Below, one piece after another: positions 44,833-57,060 of a stretch of DNA of 64,000 nucleotides. Positions within the stretch are counted from its first letter, which is position 1; each line of letters begins with the position of its first letter. Under the pieces are notes generated by a model. It saw nothing but the letters and a program-made list of their open reading frames with translations. It had not been told where the DNA came from and ran no database searches. The position numbers and the translations under genes are program-made. Source of the stretch: Perilla frutescens (taxonomy: Eukaryota > Streptophyta > Magnoliopsida > Lamiales > Lamiaceae); contig BRKX01000006.1 of the NCBI GenBank assembly GCA_026008535.1, positions 37,870,664 through 37,934,663 of the forward strand, in the 5' to 3' direction.

Positions 44833-45762
44833 TTGATGACGTGGAACATTTTCAAGATGACAACAGAGCTTGTTGGGGCGTCGTTGGAGGTTCTCATGAT
44901 TGTCGTGGAAAAATCCCCTCCTCATACATGCATGGTTTTTATCAATCATTGGCGACTAGGAACTCTTGTCAGTTGTTTGATTGGGTTTTTATTCTTGGTC
45001 AAGTTGATTAATTTTTGATTATTTTCATTGTTTTGCTATTACTGTTAGACATACTTTTTGTGGTCCTGATTTTTCGATATTCTTAGAGGGTACTCTTTCT
45101 CTTATATGGTTTTTTCCGATTCGGATTTTCCATATGGATTTTTGAGGTTCCGGTCCCAAGAGTTACCATCATGTGATATCGGGAACTTTTTAGGTTTGGA
45201 TTTCTTTCTTTTTTCTTTTGTTTTTTCAATTCATTAAAGAAAATGGGTAGAAAATTCCATTGACATGTTCCATTACAAATCAATTCATTTAACCATATTT
45301 AACCACGATGACCGGATGAGATCCTCTATTGGAGCTTTTGTGGTTGTATTTCTTATTGCACACTTAATTTTTTTTTTCAATTTTAATTTCTTGTGCTTTA
45401 ATCTAATTTTACACTTATTATTTTTGGTTCATCCTATCCATTTAAAGTGTATTATAATTTTTTTAGTATTACTTCTTAATTTTTAGTTATTAATTGATTA
45501 TATGAAAAATTAAATGCTAAAAAAAATATAATAAATCATAAATAACGATTGTAAAATTATATTAAAGTACATAAATTGAAATTATTGAAAAAAAAATCGA
45601 GTGTGCATATTGCATAATGATTTCATGTGATGCTTAACCACTCGAAACATGTGCTGGACATTTGTTTACATTGATCATACTACAGTGTGTTTTTTTAACG
45701 TTATTTCAATCTAAAATGAATTGTATAAATAAAAAGTAAAAAGTGACACAACCTAGGAGATA

Positions 45763-46254
45763 AATAATAGTGAATACATTATTTTTATCAAATAGAAGCA
45801 TTGTTTTACAAAAATAAAAGCATTTACAAAATCAATAAAAGCATACTCGTCTATTATTCATAAAAAAAATCCACTACCACCATCTTCATTTTACCATATC
45901 ATACATCATTCACAATGATCAAATATTCAGGTGCTATATCATTTGTTTATAAATCAAGCCACATTAATTGGCATGTGCCGTCAAAATTATCGTGACAAAA
46001 ATAAACAAATTATATCATTATTATATTCAATATCATGAATTATTAGCGAATTCTAATTTACATTTAACTATCCAGCATTATCGAATATCAATTAAGGCAT
46101 CACGTAATGCCAAATTAACATTCTCAAAAAAAGATGATATTCCTATAAAATACAAATAATAGTAAATACATTATTTTTATCAAATAGAAGCATCGTTTTA
46201 CGAAAATAAAAGCATTTACAAAATCAATAAAAGCATACTCACCTACTATTCACA
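45763..46254. repeat. direct repeat pair of about 100 bp
   Basis: 45,763-45,864 and 46,155-46,254 differ at only a few positions (AATACATTATTTTTATCAAA ... AAAAGCATACTC). They are spaced by about 290 bp of AT-rich sequence. Confidence 0.8.
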
Positions 46255-46674
46255 ACAAATTTTCCACACAAAGATTATAACATAATATCACGTTTAACAT
46301 TATCCACACGAAGATTATAACATTGCCAACAATATTAATTGCATCACTTCAAACTCTAATAAATATTAAAATTATCAAATTCACAATTACACTAAATTAG
46401 CATTATCAAACATCAATTAAAGCATCTTATAATGTACACTTAGCATTATTTCACACTTTATAAGTTTAAAATAAATCATAATATATAATTAATTCTAATT
46501 GACCCACCCTAAAGTATGTTATAGAAACACTTTAAAATGAATTTGATGCTTACAAAAGAAAAGAATCCTTACAAAAGAAATTTAAGGAATTCTCAACATA
46601 TCTACATTTAAAATAGGGATTTCGTAGGTGGTTGTATTATTTGGATGATTTAGTTTCTCAAATATCTAGCTACA

Positions 46675-46757
46675 ATCTAAGATTGATTGTTAATACTACA
46701 AAATACATTGATTCGGCAAGATTGATTGTTAATCCCACAAAATACATTGATTCGGCG
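46675..46757. repeat. short tandem duplication
   Basis: AAGATTGATTGTTAAT followed by ACAAAATACATTGATTCGGC occurs twice in a row with two base changes. Confidence 0.8.
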
Positions 46758-46887
46758 CGTGATGCAATTAAAATTCTTTAGAATTTCTAAATTTCTCTTA
46801 AATAATCATGACCCTTGATATCAATAATTTAATGGGTAAGATTAATCCCTAAATTATACACTACCCTACCCTCTATATATATGAATG

Positions 46888-46918
<31 letters not shown>

Positions 46919-47070
46919 TGAATACAGTCTTTATAAATTAAGAAAAGACGAGGGCAGGCACAAAATGTCAATTTTATTGTCATTTTAAAAGTGTTGCCTC
47001 TTGAACAGTACGTGGGGCGTTTGTCAATTTGATAAATCATTCCTCTTTATATATAGGTTAATTAATAATT

Positions 47071-47580
47071 CACTACAAAAAATTCGCTAATTTGCGATGG
47101 AATATTCCGACGGTATACCCATATTTTCTGTTGTTATTTTTAACTAACGACGGAATAATGATGGACTGTAGCCGTCGTTAACTCTTTATTCGGCAAACAA
47201 ACCTAACTACGGAAAATGTCAGTCGTTGATCGTAACGACGGTCATACTGACGGAATGTGTCCGTTGTTAAGTGTTGTGTCGTCTACCGTTATTTCTTACG
47301 ACGGCCATACCGACGGAAATAGTTTGTCGTTAATAATTAAAAATAAATAAAAAATGAAAAACGAAATAATATAACAACGAAAACAATCCGTCGGTAATAA
47401 TTAAAAATAAAAAAATAAAATACGGAATAATGTAACGACGGACTAATAATTAAAAATAAATAAAAAATAAAATACGGAATAATTTAACGACGGAATATGT
47501 CTGTCGTTAAGGTTTAAAAATAAATAAAAAAATAAAAATCGGAATAATTTAACGACGACATAAGTCCGTCGTTAAGTTTT
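47071..47580. repeat. CACTA terminal and subterminal repeats (left)
   Basis: The terminal repeat starts at 47,071. About ten copies of TAACGACGGA-like motifs in both orientations lie within 500 bp. In this superfamily such motifs are the transposase binding sites. Confidence 0.85.
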
Positions 47581-47789
47581 TATTTATTTATTTGTATTTA
47601 TTATTTTTTTTTTGTAATTTTGATTATTGTTTGTAAATAAATTATGGAAGAACTTTAATAAACACGTAAAATAATATATATAAATCTCCAATAAAATACA
47701 TAAAATGTCATAAAATATAATAAAGAGTGTATAAAATACAAATAATAATAGTAATGTCAAGATGGAGGAGGGCCCTAAACTGCGCCCGC

Positions 47790-47904
47790 ATTAGTTCGAA
47801 CATCTCGGCCTGCTGGCGTAGCATCTCCTGTTGCTGATTGATCTTCTCCTGCTGGGCTTGGAGAAGCGCTGCCTGTGCGTCCATTTTCTCCTGGAGAGCC
47901 GCCT
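47790..47904 (-). pseudogene. CACTA second gene: C-terminal coiled coil
   Basis: Encodes KAALQEKMDAQAALLQAQQE, then KINQQQEMLRQQAEMFELMR and a short end, a Gln-rich coiled coil. It continues the frame that breaks off at 58,189 (RALQEKMNAQQK) on the other side of the inserted LTR element. Confidence 0.75.
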
Positions 47905-48182
47905 TGTAATACCCCGAAAATTTTATTATCTAAATTTAATTAGAAATATAAATCTAATAGTTAGAATAAGTGTAATATCCAAAAAAATTTAGTATTAAAA
48001 TAATAACTTATGATTACCTTAAGGGTAAGTTAGGGAAGAAAATATACCCTTATAATTTTTTTTAGGTAAAGTGTGTCATTGAATGGGTTAGCGATACCTA
48101 TGTCATTCTTATATTTTTAGTACGAGACTCAAGTGTATTTAAAACCTAAAAGAAAATGTTTGTTATTATCACCTCGGGTGTT

Positions 48183-48213
<31 letters not shown>

Positions 48214-48246
48214 TCTTAGAGATATTCATATTAGGACCTTAAAGAT

Positions 48247-48287
<41 letters not shown>

Positions 48288-49118
48288 TATATTTATATGA
48301 TACATGCAGAAATATAATATATATATATACATATATACGCATATAGAGGGAAAAAAATGTTAATAGCAATCAATAAAGATAATATTAAATAAATAAAATG
48401 GGGGGTATGAACAAAATTAATAAAGCTTAGCTATGTGGCATGATATTAGGTTGCTTAGTGTAACCAATTAAAAAGGTATGTATACGTGGCATGATATTAG
48501 GTTTGCTTAGTGTAAGTAATTAAAGGATAAATTGTTTATTGATATATGCATGCCATATTATACAAAATTTGGTTGAAACAGAAGTAGACGTATTAATTGA
48601 GAGAAGGTATGCAATTTCAATTCATCCTTTTAATTAGTAAGATTATATATTTTTTTTTTTCGAATTTTCTTGGTTATAAGTACGTTATCACATAAAACTT
48701 ATTAGCATGAATCTTTTACTATGTAAATAATATTTTAAGTTGAATCAAGTATAAGGAATTGTTAGTTATCGAAATTAATGATATTTAATAACTATGATTA
48801 GATTGTATCATATAAGCTTAAAAACACATATTAAATAAATGGAGATTTAGCCCATATGAATTGTATTAATGCAAAGAAGTATTGTTTATTCAAGTGTATT
48901 GAATTTAACCGAACTAGTTTGTCAAGTTGTAGATTTGTAATTCAATATTACAGCATGTGATTCATATAATCTTCCAAGCATTTAAATTATTCTTCTGCAA
49001 AAATAAAATGATGATAGATAATGGTACATCAATTTTAATTTTATTCTTATCTAAATATAACTGTTATAATTACTAAAATTTTTAAAGAGGAAAATTTAAA
49101 CCAATGACGATTATAATT

Positions 49119-51493
49119 TGTGATACCCCGATCCTTTTTGCTAAATTATAATTTATAATTCTAGTAAAATGATTTCGAATTGATATTGTTGAATTATAAT
49201 CATGTGGTATGTTTGTATATTGTGCCGTTGTTTTATTGCAGGTTGTCTCACTTGAGCCGATACGTCATAGCACGGTGGTATTATACTAAGTGTATAATAC
49301 ATGATAACATTTAATATTAAAATTTGTCGAGTTATATGATAATGAAGTGGGGGTGATTATATTTGATTATGTGTTTTGCCATACCTTGAACACCCTAACA
49401 CTAAGTTGATCGGGGGTCTCGCTGACCGCCCCCTGCTTTTTCGGCGTGTATTAGAAGTGTTTTGAAAATCTAAGTCATTTTAAAATGGAGTTAAAAATGT
49501 CCGGGAGTCAAATTAGAAGCGGGCTTAAAGGGGGCACGCCGCGCGCCCGCGGGGTGGTGCGCGGTCGCGGGAGATTGCGCACCCGCGGGGCTGGCGGGAG
49601 ACGCGCGCCCGCGGGGGCTGCGCGCTCGCGGGGAGCGTTGGCCGAGAGATGGGTTCCGCGGTCGCGGGGGCTGCGCGGTCGCGCGGGTCCGGGGATTCTC
49701 TACCTATAAATACAACACTTGTTCATTTTTTCCTCATTTCTTTCAACCAAGAGGGGGCGATTTTCTCCTCTTTTCTCTCTCAAAATTCTTCAACTTCTGA
49801 AGTGTAATCCATCATCATCCATCAACAAAGGTAACCTATACACCTCTCCTTCTTGAGGATTAAACACCCATATCTTGTTGTTTTGGAAACTAGGGTTTGT
49901 TATCCAAATTTTAGGATTTTCGATTTTGTTGATCCTCTTGCCTTGATGTCTCGAACATATGGTTTATTTACCTCCTTGAGGCTATATGTTAAGTTATATC
50001 GAATTCCTATGGTTCATTGTTGCTAGGGTTTGGATTTTTGCCCTAATTTCCCTTTGTTTTGTTGATAATTGTTTGGAGGTGTTGTGTTGGTGGTTTGGGG
50101 TTGAGTTTCATGTATGTTAGAGCCCTAGGGTGAAGCTGTTTGTATTTGAAATGTTGGGTCTAAAGGATTTAAAATGAGTTATGAGCATGTGGTATAAATG
50201 TGTGCCCGTCGTGTTCGATCAAATGCTTCAAAGAGCTTTAATGTGTATTTTGAGTCCAAAATCATACTATGAGTAGGTATATCCAAAGTTATGTATATGG
50301 ATATGTATGAAGTCCTTAAAGTAAAGTATAGCATGAGTTGGGTTAAAAGTTATGATTTAATTGTATGACTCGACATCTAAAATGAAAAGGGGATTAAAAG
50401 GTGCAAGGTGACGTGTTGGGGCTCGAGGTGGACAACTTGTGGGCAGCAAAGGAGTATTTCAAAGGTTGAGAAATTGTGAAAGCGTCTCTTAAGGTGGGGT
50501 AACTCTAAACTGTGAACACGTGTAAGGTTATAGTTATTGTTGTGCTTTGATTGTATAAGTATGAAGGGTCTTCGGACCAGAGATAAAAGAGACCATTCGG
50601 GGCATAAAAGAGATCCTACGGGGTCGACAAAGAGACCCTTCGAGGTAGAGATCCTTTGGGATCGAATATAGACCTGTTAATGTCCTCCCTGGGGGGTAGT
50701 ATGTCTGCGGGCATCCCTACAGGGCCAAAGATGTTCATTAACAGGGGCATCATGATGTTTGGACCCTATGGGGTTGAGACTAGTCTCCATAAAGTAAAGA
50801 AAAGTCCATATGTTATATTTTCACTTGTGCAATAAGCTATAACTGTTTTCAGTGTTCCCACTGAGTATGTTGTTAAATACTCACCCCATTCATTCAATGA
50901 ATTTCAGGTTAGGGAGTCGGAGCCCGAGTAGGAGCGTTGTGAACACAAGAGAACCCCACAAGCTTGTGTTATCTTTTGCATGCTCTTCTTTTGAAAATAC
51001 TCTCATTATTAACATTATTACATTGATCACTCTTTTTGCTTTATGATCAATAATTATTGGGGATGGGAATAGCCCGATCTTTTGTAGGTTATGATGTATA
51101 TAATTTGATAACTATGCCAAACAATTTAAAGGTGGGTCGTTCGACCTTGGAGCCTATTACGTATGAAGTATGTTGTTGACCTTATATTTTGCATGTTGAT
51201 TTAGGATGCTAGACGGGCGGGTTATGACAACCTATGAGCCCGATAAGTTAGACGATTGTATGGTTTATGTGGATGGGCTTGTTCAATGCTTCCATTTGAT
51301 AATATATTGTGTGATAGTATAGATTAGTTAGATTGCATGCTAACTCGCGAAAATTTTACATTGAGAATTATGACGTCATGCCTAGTCATGCTTTTTGACC
51401 TAAGCTTCCGCTCATATTGAATATAAACACAAAATATGTAAGTAGATTGTATGTTAAGTGACGTGGCCAAACGGAGTAGTTTGGGGCGTTACA
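49119..51493 (+). mobile_element. solo LTR, 2.4 kb, with TSD TAATT
   Basis: TGTGATACCCCG ... TTGGGGCGTTACA, flanked by perfect TAATT (49,114-49,118 and 51,494-51,498). A CpG-rich block (about 49,515-49,690) is followed by a TATA box (CTATAAATAC, 49,704-49,713), so the promoter is kept. At 50,575-50,670 four diverged units of GAGATCCTTCGGG type occur. No coding capacity; the GC-rich open frame at 49,485-49,709 is compositional. I call it a solo LTR because no primer site or internal sequence accompanies it. Confidence 0.8.
49704..49713 (+). promoter_or_regulatory. TATA box of the solo LTR
   Basis: CTATAAATAC directly downstream of a strongly CpG-rich block, followed by a pyrimidine-rich region. 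It is the likely promoter of the original retroelement. Confidence 0.6.
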
Positions 51494-52224
51494 TAATTTA
51501 AGTAGTTGGCATGATTTCCAAAATTACTAGATTAATAGTAATTAGTGAATTAAAGTTTTTATTTGTGAAATAATTATTATTTTGAATGTCTAATCAAATA
51601 ATAGAGTTGATCAAATATATATTAAAAGGAAGATTAGAAATTGAGTTTTAATAGGGACCATTTAGTTAACTAAGCCAAAATTGATTGTTGTAGGTCTAGA
51701 AGAAATAGCAGAATTTGAACAAAATCAATCCGGAATTTGAGAGTTTATCTTCTATTCAGGTGGGCTATATTATATCTTTGCAAACTGTATCTTTCGAGTT
51801 ATTAAGCTCTGCTTTGTTAAAATTACATATGTGACTATCTGTGTTAAATATTTACGTGCTACTGTATGTTGTCGGAGTCTCATATACCAGCCTTGTGTCA
51901 ATGTGAGTAGCTACAGTATGCATGCATTATTTGTCCTGCCCTACTCCTTGTCGATGAGACTATAATGAAACACTTATTGGTTATACTCATTGGGTATACT
52001 ATTGTCATACTCAACTTTATGCGCTGGTGATGTAGTTCGGGTTGGGGCAGTAACTGGTTATACTCTTAAGCGATTCACGATAAAATATTTTGGTGAACTT
52101 AGGTTGCTTTCAATTTTAAAATCTCATAAGCTTCACTACCTGCATGAACACAGATAGATTACTTTAACAAAATGATTTGCATAACTTGAATTGTAAAAAC
52201 TTGCCCACTGAGTGCATTAGCACT

Positions 52225-53283
52225 TGTAACGCCCCAAACTACTCCGTTTGGCCACGTCACTTAACATACAATTTACTTATATATATTTTTGTGTGCTTAT
52301 AATAAAATGAGCAGAAGCTTAGGTCAAAAAGCATGACTAGGCATGACGTCATAATTCTCAATGTAAAATTTTCACGAGTTAGCATGCAATCATCTAACCT
52401 ATCGAGCTCATAGGCTTACACAACCCGTCCGTCTAGCACCCTAAATTAACAAACATTATATAGCGGTTCATTGACATAATTAGCACATAGAAGGCTCCAA
52501 GGTCAAACGACCCGCCTTTAAGTTGTTCTACATAATATCAAGTTATATACATCATGGCCTACAAAAGATCGGGCTATTCCCATCCCCAATAATCATTGGT
52601 CATAAGGCAAAAAGAATGATCAATGTAATAATAACAATAATAATATGAGTGTTATCAAAAGAAGAGCATGCAAAAGATAAACACAAGCTTGTGGGGTTCT
52701 CTTGTGTTCACAACGCTCCTACTCAGGCTCCGACTCCTCAACCTGAAATTCATTGAATGAATGGGGTGAGTATTTAACAACATACTCAGTGGGGAACACT
52801 GAAAACAGTTATAGCTAATTGCACAAGTGAAAATATAACATATGGACTTTTCTTTACTTTGTGGAAACTAGTCTCAACCCCGCTTCTATTTTGACTCCCG
52901 GACATTTCCAACTCCATTTTAAAACGACTTAGATTTTCGAAACACTTTTAATATTTACTGAAAAAGCAGGGGGCGGTCAGCGAGACCCCCGATCAACTCA
53001 GCGTTAGGGTGTTCAAGGTATGGCAAAACACATAATCAAATATAATCACCCCCACTTCATCATCATATAACTCGACAAATTTTAATATTAAATGTTATCA
53101 TGTATTACACACTTAGTATAATACCACCGTGCTATGACGTATCGGCTCAAGTGAGACAACCTGCAATAAAACAACGGCACAATATACAAACATACCACAT
53201 GATTATAATTCAACAATATCAATTCGAAATCATTTTACTAGAATTATAAATTATAATTTAGCAAAAAGGATCGGGGTATCACA
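52225..53283 (-). mobile_element. second solo LTR, inverted and internally deleted, TSD GCACT
   Basis: Reverse complement of the same family as 49,119-51,493, flanked by perfect GCACT (52,220-52,224 and 53,284-53,288). It lacks about 1.25 kb, corresponding to 49,522-50,770 of the other copy. The joint at about 52,878-52,882 has GGG shared by both sides. The CpG block and TATA box are thus gone. Confidence 0.85.
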
Positions 53284-53635
53284 GCACTCAACCCAAATAT
53301 TTTCAAACATTTTTCAGGTGAGTAGGCTGGCGCTTGGATGTGACAATGCTGAGAGATGGGCTTTTGTTATTTACGTATTTTTTTTCTAATGTCTCTTTTT
53401 GTTAAGTATTCTGTTAATAATGGAGCTTCCGCACTTGTTATATTCTTTTGGTTAAAATACTAAGAATCTCGATCTTGGTGTTTTGGATCTGTATATGTAT
53501 TAAAGAGTATATTTAGATATTTTGAGTCTTCTATTGAGGTTTCGTTACTTAAATTACCCCTTTCTTTCCCGCTTCTTAATTCCAACCCCTGTGGCGTTCA
53601 TTTCCACGGTCTTTCGGGACCGGGGCGCTACAAAG

Positions 53636-53651
53636 TGGTATCAGAGCGAGG
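53636..53651 (+). promoter_or_regulatory. iMet primer-binding site
   Basis: TGGTATCAGAGCGAGG, three bases after the LTR end. The first 12 bases are complementary to the initiator tRNA-Met 3' end. Confidence 0.85.
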
Positions 53652-56600
53652 TTTGCAGCTCTGTAGACCTACTGGGTATAATTTTATCTTTCATTAATTT
53701 TCATGTGATATTATATAAGCCCTCAGCTCGTAACTCACGCAACAGCCTAAAAGGTACACATATTTTTATGCGGATTTTAGTTTTTAAAAGTTTACATTAT
53801 TTGTTGAAATATTAAGAATGTCTGAAAATGAAAGATTAGGATTCGCCATAGTGATGGGAATTCCTCAAAATATTGATTTTTATGTTGATTGCATACTCTG
53901 ATTAACTACGCGGATTGCGTACTCTATTGCTATTTTGATAGCATACTGGTTTTGAAATATGTCCGTGAGCATATTGGTTTCTGTCTAAAAACTATATTGA
54001 TTACATAATTGTACGAACTTGTTTATCTATGCCTTGTTCATACTTGTGATGTTGGGAATGTGCAGAATGCATACTATTGAACTGTGATAGCCGAAAAACA
54101 TTTGCTATATATACTCTAGAATGAGAACGAGAACTTGAAAGCTTGATAACGTAAGATTATTAGCCTAGTTGCTGAACTTAGGCTGGAATTGTAAACACTT
54201 ATGAGATTATTAAGAATATAGTTAGACTGAGGAAATCTTTCATTTTGAGGACTGAACGTACGATGGCCATAGACGATTGTGTGTTGCAATAGGGTCAAAT
54301 TTGGCAATTTGTTGTTAGATCAACTTAGCACCTTTTGTAGATGTGGAATGTTGTCTTCTCTTGATATGTTTATCCCAATGTCACATGCAAGAAGAGATCA
54401 TAATCTACCACCCTGGGAGCTAAGGAGATAGCATGTGCTATGAATGGAAAAAAAGCAAGAAATACTCGAATATTTTTATAGTGGAACAAGAGATTTTTAT
54501 CGACTGATATATCATACAAATCAAGATAGAGATAGAATCAAACAAGCTAGCTTAGCTATACGTGTGAGTTATGGTAAATCTATGTGAAATTCTTATCTCA
54601 ATCACGTCAGATCGAGAAACGTGATTCACATCGATATTCAGTCAGAAAACTATGGATATGAAATTAAGCTTCACACGTAAACAAATGACTAAATTGAATG
54701 AATGATACAAAATAAGAGATGCAGACTTCAAGGAGTCATCTTAGATGAGGTCTTGATTTTATGGGTTGACATAAGACTTTCACGATATAAGTCATTATGA
54801 TAGGTGTTCTAAGTGTATTATTTTTACTTGTTTACCAAGCTTCTGTGCATCCTTGCACAATTTGATCGAGTATTTTGATTGAGCTTTGTTTCTTTGATAG
54901 TTAAGGGGATGAATCCCTGCTTCTTTTGAGCTATTTCTCATTACCTTAAGTCTGGATCTATGGATTGGTCTTATTTGTTTATCTGTTCATTTCTATTTAC
55001 TTTCAATCGACTTATGAAAAGGTCTAGTTGTTATTTGTTTGTTCCATCCTATGAAAAGGACTTTGTTGATTTTCTTTTGGCTTATGAAGAGGTCCATTTT
55101 CTTGTTGATATCAGTTTACTTCTTTCTTTGTCTATGAATGAGAATATTGATTTATTCTAGGTTTCATTTCCTTCTTATAAGCCATTATTAGATGGAGATA
55201 TGCTCTAGCTACAGAATTTATGCTGTTTGATTTTTCGAAAGGCATAACCTACTCTTGGACCTGTAGACTTTCTATCATACCATTCTTGATGCTTTTCCAT
55301 TGATTTATGTCCCTGAATTCATATTTCTTTTTAATTAACACCTTATCCCTCGTTTATTGCCTATTTTTCGAGATCAGGTCATTACACCTAACAAAGTCGA
55401 AGCCATTAATAATTGGTCTGAACCAATAAATGCTTTAGAAGTACGTAGTTTTCTCAACCTTATAGGAGACTATCGTAGATTTGTTAAAGAATTCTCAAAG
55501 ATAGCCTCTCCTATGATACACTATTTAGGAAGACGTGGCCTTTAAGTGTACATAAGCTAGCAAACAAATTTTTCAAGAGTGTAAGAAGAAGTTGACAATG
55601 ACTCCCGATATAGACTCAATTCTACTCTTAAAATCATGTCGTCTTCTAAATCTCTCTCGATCACCTATCTTGCTTCTCGTGACTAGACATTTTTATGAAT
55701 CTTTTCCATTCATCATTTGGACGTTTATTGAATCTTGTGCGTCCTAATTATTGAAAGACCATCTTTTCATCCTTAAAAATTCCCCCATTTTATTTTAAAT
55801 TTTGAAGTTGATTTCATCTTTGACTAGGAGTCTCAAATCTTTTCATTATCATGCGGTCACTGATTTCATTAAAAATGAAGTTCGCTTGACCTTCCAACAT
55901 AATTTATTCATTCTCTATTTCAACCCAATACCATATATTAAAATATATCACAAGTTGATTGCCACCACTCAATTTTATCTTGCTATATATGTCACCACAC
56001 ATGTTAAGGGTGGGGGCAGCTGAACATCCTCAACCATGAAAATAATGAGCAAACATAATGAAGCATCACTCATTTATCTTCTCTCTTTATCATCTCGGCC
56101 CTCTCCTCCCCAAGAAGCCATTTTTCTTTCAATCTGTTGGGAATGAAACCAGTTGAGAAAAATTCTAAACTTTATATACACATTTCTTTGTCATTGTAGA
56201 ACAAAATTCATTTTGATGTTATTTCCATCTGGCACCCAAAAAGTTGGGGAAATGGGCCAAAGAACCTCAGTGGTGTTGCTAGCCAAGTTGTGTCGTAGTC
56301 CCATTGCAACAACTTTTCCTATTGATCCATCTATTTTCTTTCCCGATTTACGTCATTGTAAACCTAGCACTTCAAGATTTTCATAACAAGCCTCAAATCA
56401 TCAATTTGATATCATTTGGTCTATCAAAGACACATCACGAATTGACTCGTCAAAATCTACCACAAAAATCCTTGTGTTGCGACTTCAGAGGTTGTTTTCC
56501 GTTGTTTCCTCCAATGTATGAATTTGATATTTGGTCTATAGCAACTCTTCCTTGTAGTCTTTCAATCTCTTGTGTCCGATCTAAGATCAGATGTCATTTG

Positions 56601-57060
56601 ATCCTCTGTATCTGACCTGTAATTTTTCTCAAAAACCATACTCTTTTATGGCAGATTCTATCTATGTTAAAGATGTTGTATTCCTTGCTCATTTCCAGTC
56701 ATTGTAGCCATTTTATTATTGACCCATTTGTTTCATTAAATCCCATATTTTCCATATTATGAAAAACTACACTTTTAATTGAAAATTCATTGAGTATCGA
56801 GCTTGATCAAGACCCAAACTTTTTGTTGATTAATCTATTCGGGTGAACAGTTACAATTGTCTTTTTAGCCGATTTCAGGCCAAGGTGATCGAAATTTGTC
56901 TCCGACTCCTTCTGACTAATTTTAGGTCTTTTTGTAGCAAACACGTGTCCGCTGATCGTGTCTCAAATAGATTTAATTTGAATTTTCTATGATTTTTCGA
57001 TGTTGCTGTCCCGTTTTAAGTTGTTCCATTTATTTTGTTAGAATTATTTCAAGTTAATGT
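53652..57060 (+). pseudogene. degenerate interior of the Del/Tekay-like element
   Basis: Only one stretch is clearly retroelement-coding: 55,370-55,545 gives ITPNKVEAINNWSEPINALE and VRSFLNLIGDYRRFVKEFSK, the end of reverse transcriptase. Short traces may follow (CKKKLTMTP). I see no gag knuckle, protease, YxDD or complete integrase. Every other frame is under 105 codons. The region is much more decayed than the LTRs around it. Confidence 0.6.

Larger units (their letters stand above)
44833..47070. other. AT-rich spacer with short repeats
   Basis: No gene seen. It contains the 100-bp repeat pair and the 60-bp tandem listed separately, plus an (AT)n run at about 46,885-46,915. Confidence 0.6.
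47905..53632 (+). repeat. 5' LTR of the Del/Tekay-like element, with nested insertions
   Basis: Net length is about 2.28 kb after removing 49,119-51,493 and 52,225-53,283 with one copy of each duplication. Contents include (TA)n and (TG)n tracts at 48,188-48,290 and a 52-bp tandem pair at 48,434-48,536. The last 1.07 kb matches 57,116-58,188 at about 98% by eye. Confidence 0.8.

Noticed and set aside
49485..49709. 74-codon Arg/Gly-rich frame
   Set aside because: It is the CpG-rich promoter block of a solo LTR, upstream of a TATA box.
56153..56615. Possible integrase fragments in the Del/Tekay-like interior
   Set aside because: Short matches (for example a possible WHP-like triplet) are too weak to place in any domain.
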